The notes beneath the pieces were generated by a model. That model saw only the letters and a list, made by a program, of their open reading frames with translations, had not been told where the DNA came from and made no database searches. From NCBI GenBank assembly GCA_903930745.1, contig CAIYZX010000203.1, forward strand, positions 1 through 6,956: DNA of 6,956 nt, written 5' to 3'. Shown here piece after piece: positions 6,234 to 6,956 of this stretch (the first letter of the stretch is position 1; each line of letters starts with the position of its first letter). The position numbers and the translations under genes were made by a program. The stretch is from an uncultured Chloroflexota bacterium (GTDB lineage Bacteria; Chloroflexota; Limnocylindria; Limnocylindrales; CSP1-4).

Positions 6234-6249
6234 CCGCACGCTCGTGCGG
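6234..6249. promoter_or_regulatory. Perfect 7-2-7 dyad in the divergent intergenic region
   Basis: CCGCACG (6234-6240) and CGTGCGG (6243-6249) form a perfect inverted repeat with a two-base centre (CT). The centre is too short for a stable RNA loop, so a dimeric repressor or activator site on DNA is the more natural reading. It sits between the divergent peptidase and ligase-like genes and could control either or both. In GC-rich DNA short dyads also arise by chance. Confidence 0.35.
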
Positions 6250-6312
6250 GCGGGATCAGGGCGTGCGGCCAGTCTACTCCGGGGCAGATGACGGACTGGC
6301 GCGCCCGGCGGC

Positions 6313-6318
6313 TACCAT
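6313..6318 (+). promoter_or_regulatory. Candidate -10 element of a leaderless ligase-like transcript
   Basis: TACCAT matches TANNNT and the -10 consensus at four of six positions. It is followed by eight bases (CCGGGGCG) and the ATG at 6327, with no clear Shine-Dalgarno sequence (only a poorly placed GGGG). ATGACG (6288-6293) is a possible -35, but the spacer is 19 bases. The arrangement copies that of the gene at 1938. Confidence 0.4.
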
Positions 6319-6326
6319 CCGGGGCG

Positions 6327-6956
6327 ATGACCCACGATCAGCAGCTCGCCTTCGACATCGAGACCGCGCTCCCGCGCCCGGGCGACGTCTCGCCGATGCT
6401 GCCCGTGCCCGCCGATGCGCCCTTCGACGACCCGGACGTGGTCTTCGGGCCCTGCTGGGGAGGGCGGCGCGCGCTCGTGTTCGTGGAGGCCCTCTCGAAT
6501 GGCGAGCCTGGCCCGCCACGGATCGTTGATGCGGACGGCGTGGACGTTGAGCTGACGCTGCCGGAGCTGCGCGAGCTCCCGCGGGCGCTTGGCGCACGGT
6601 CCGTGGTGCTCGATGGCGAGCTGGTCGTGGTGACGGCGTCCGGCCGGGCCGATGCGGCGGCACTGGAGACGCGTCTGTCCGGCGGGTTTGGACGGGCGGT
6701 CTCGTTCATCGCCTTCGACCTCCTGTACATGGACGGGCGCCGACTGCTCCATCGCCCGCTCAGCGCCCGCCTGGAAGCGTTGGACCGCATCGCGGTGTCG
6801 AACCACGGGCTGGTCCTGGCGCCCCGCGTCAGCGGCGACGGCCGAGCCCTCCACGCGGCGGTCACACAGCAGGGCATCGCGGGCGTCCTCGCGCGCCAGT
6901 GGTCCTCGCCCTACCTGCCCGGCGTTCGCAGCTCGCTCTGGCGGCTGATCCCGGCG
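6327..6956 (+). CDS. LigD-type ATP-dependent DNA ligase-like protein lacking the catalytic lysine (partial, 3' end outside window)
   Basis: The reading frame is open from ATG 6327 to the window end (210 codons). The order of motifs is that of the adenylation domain of LigD-type ATP-dependent DNA ligases: VSPMLPVPADAPF (21-33, like P-M-L-A), a motif I region at 40-50, VVLDGELVV (93-101, motif III, D-G-E kept), FIAFDLLYMDG (127-137, motif IIIa, kept), PLSARLEAL, then GIAGVLARQWSSPYLPGVRS (183-202, motif IV) and a W205 motif V region. The nucleotidyl-accepting lysine is missing: motif I, normally E-P-K-W-D-G-x-R, reads GPCWGGRR, with Cys43 at the lysine and Gly45 at the aspartate position. Motif IV has Ala185 for Glu and Arg190 for Lys. 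Motif V reads WRLIP instead of W-x-K-x-K. The DNA ligase reaction should therefore not work. The frame itself is intact with GC-rich third positions, so it looks like a maintained protein, perhaps a DNA-binding or scaffolding pseudoenzyme. The OB-fold part lies beyond the window. Confidence 0.75.
   Translation, partial: MTHDQQLAFDIETALPRPGDVSPMLPVPADAPFDDPDVVFGPCWGGRRALVFVEALSNGEPGPPRIVDADGVDVELTLPELRELPRALGARSVVLDGELVVVTASGRADAAALETRLSGGFGRAVSFIAFDLLYMDGRRLLHRPLSARLEALDRIAVSNHGLVLAPRVSGDGRALHAAVTQQGIAGVLARQWSSPYLPGVRSSLWRLIPA

Noticed and set aside
6271..6276. TAGACT on the minus strand as -10 for the 713-aa peptidase
   Set aside because: It fits four of six positions but has no -35 partner at normal spacing, so it was not listed as a feature.
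4280..6529. 749-residue open frame on the plus strand opposite the second S9 peptidase
   Set aside because: It has low-complexity Arg/Val/Ala-rich content, no recognisable domain, and a real enzyme on the other strand; it also overlaps the start of the ligase-like gene in another frame.
6652..6948. 98-residue plus-strand frame at the right edge
   Set aside because: It overlaps the ligase-like gene in another frame and is Arg/Ser/Ala-rich without motifs.
1..6956. CRISPR array, tRNA, rRNA, insertion sequence or phage gene
   Set aside because: I saw no regularly spaced repeat array, tRNA T-loop signature, rRNA motif, transposase motif or terminal inverted repeats.

Overview
The window is a piece of a high-GC bacterial chromosome. 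In the lines I counted, the peptidase region has about 75% G+C (45 of 60 bases at 2701-2760). The middle-left region is clearly lower (32 of 60 at 1441-1500). Two genes have a TACCNT hexamer 7-8 bases before their ATG and no Shine-Dalgarno sequence, which looks like leaderless transcription. Other genes have a good Shine-Dalgarno. This mix, together with the gene types, fits high-GC Chloroflexota (for example Limnocylindria-like lineages) or Actinomycetota. That placement is inference; no rRNA or taxonomic marker gene is present.

Layout. Bases 1-105 are the last 34 codons of a plus-strand gene, probably a Nudix hydrolase. Bases 106-625 have no gene I can support. Two minus-strand genes follow, transcribed right to left: a small secreted protein (1283-1714, unknown function), then a strong 15-bp hairpin, then a VanZ-family membrane protein (626-1219). 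The stretch 106 to about 1890 has lower G+C and may be an acquired segment. A divergent control region at 1715-1937 separates it from the next gene and carries two separate sets of direct repeats with about 11-bp periodicity.

The centre holds two S9 (prolyl oligopeptidase superfamily) serine peptidases, one on each strand and convergent: 1938-3794 (plus, 618 aa) and 4040-6181 (minus, 713 aa). Both have a propeller-like N-terminal half and a complete Ser-Asp-His triad in a C-terminal alpha/beta-hydrolase domain. Between them, overlapping the stop codon of the first by a GTGA junction, is a 72-codon gene (3791-4009). Its C-terminal part resembles the toxin-binding domain of Xre/MbcA/ParS antitoxins (DUF2384). 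No helix-turn-helix part and no toxin gene is visible.

At the right edge, divergent from the second peptidase, is a plus-strand gene (6327 to beyond 6956) clearly related to the ATP-dependent DNA ligase domain of LigD-type proteins. It keeps several structural motifs, but the catalytic lysine of motif I is a cysteine, and the key residues of motifs IV and V are also replaced. It looks like a pseudo-ligase and is the most striking feature of the window. The peptidases probably serve peptide or oligopeptide turnover in the cytoplasm. I see no evidence that all genes form one system.
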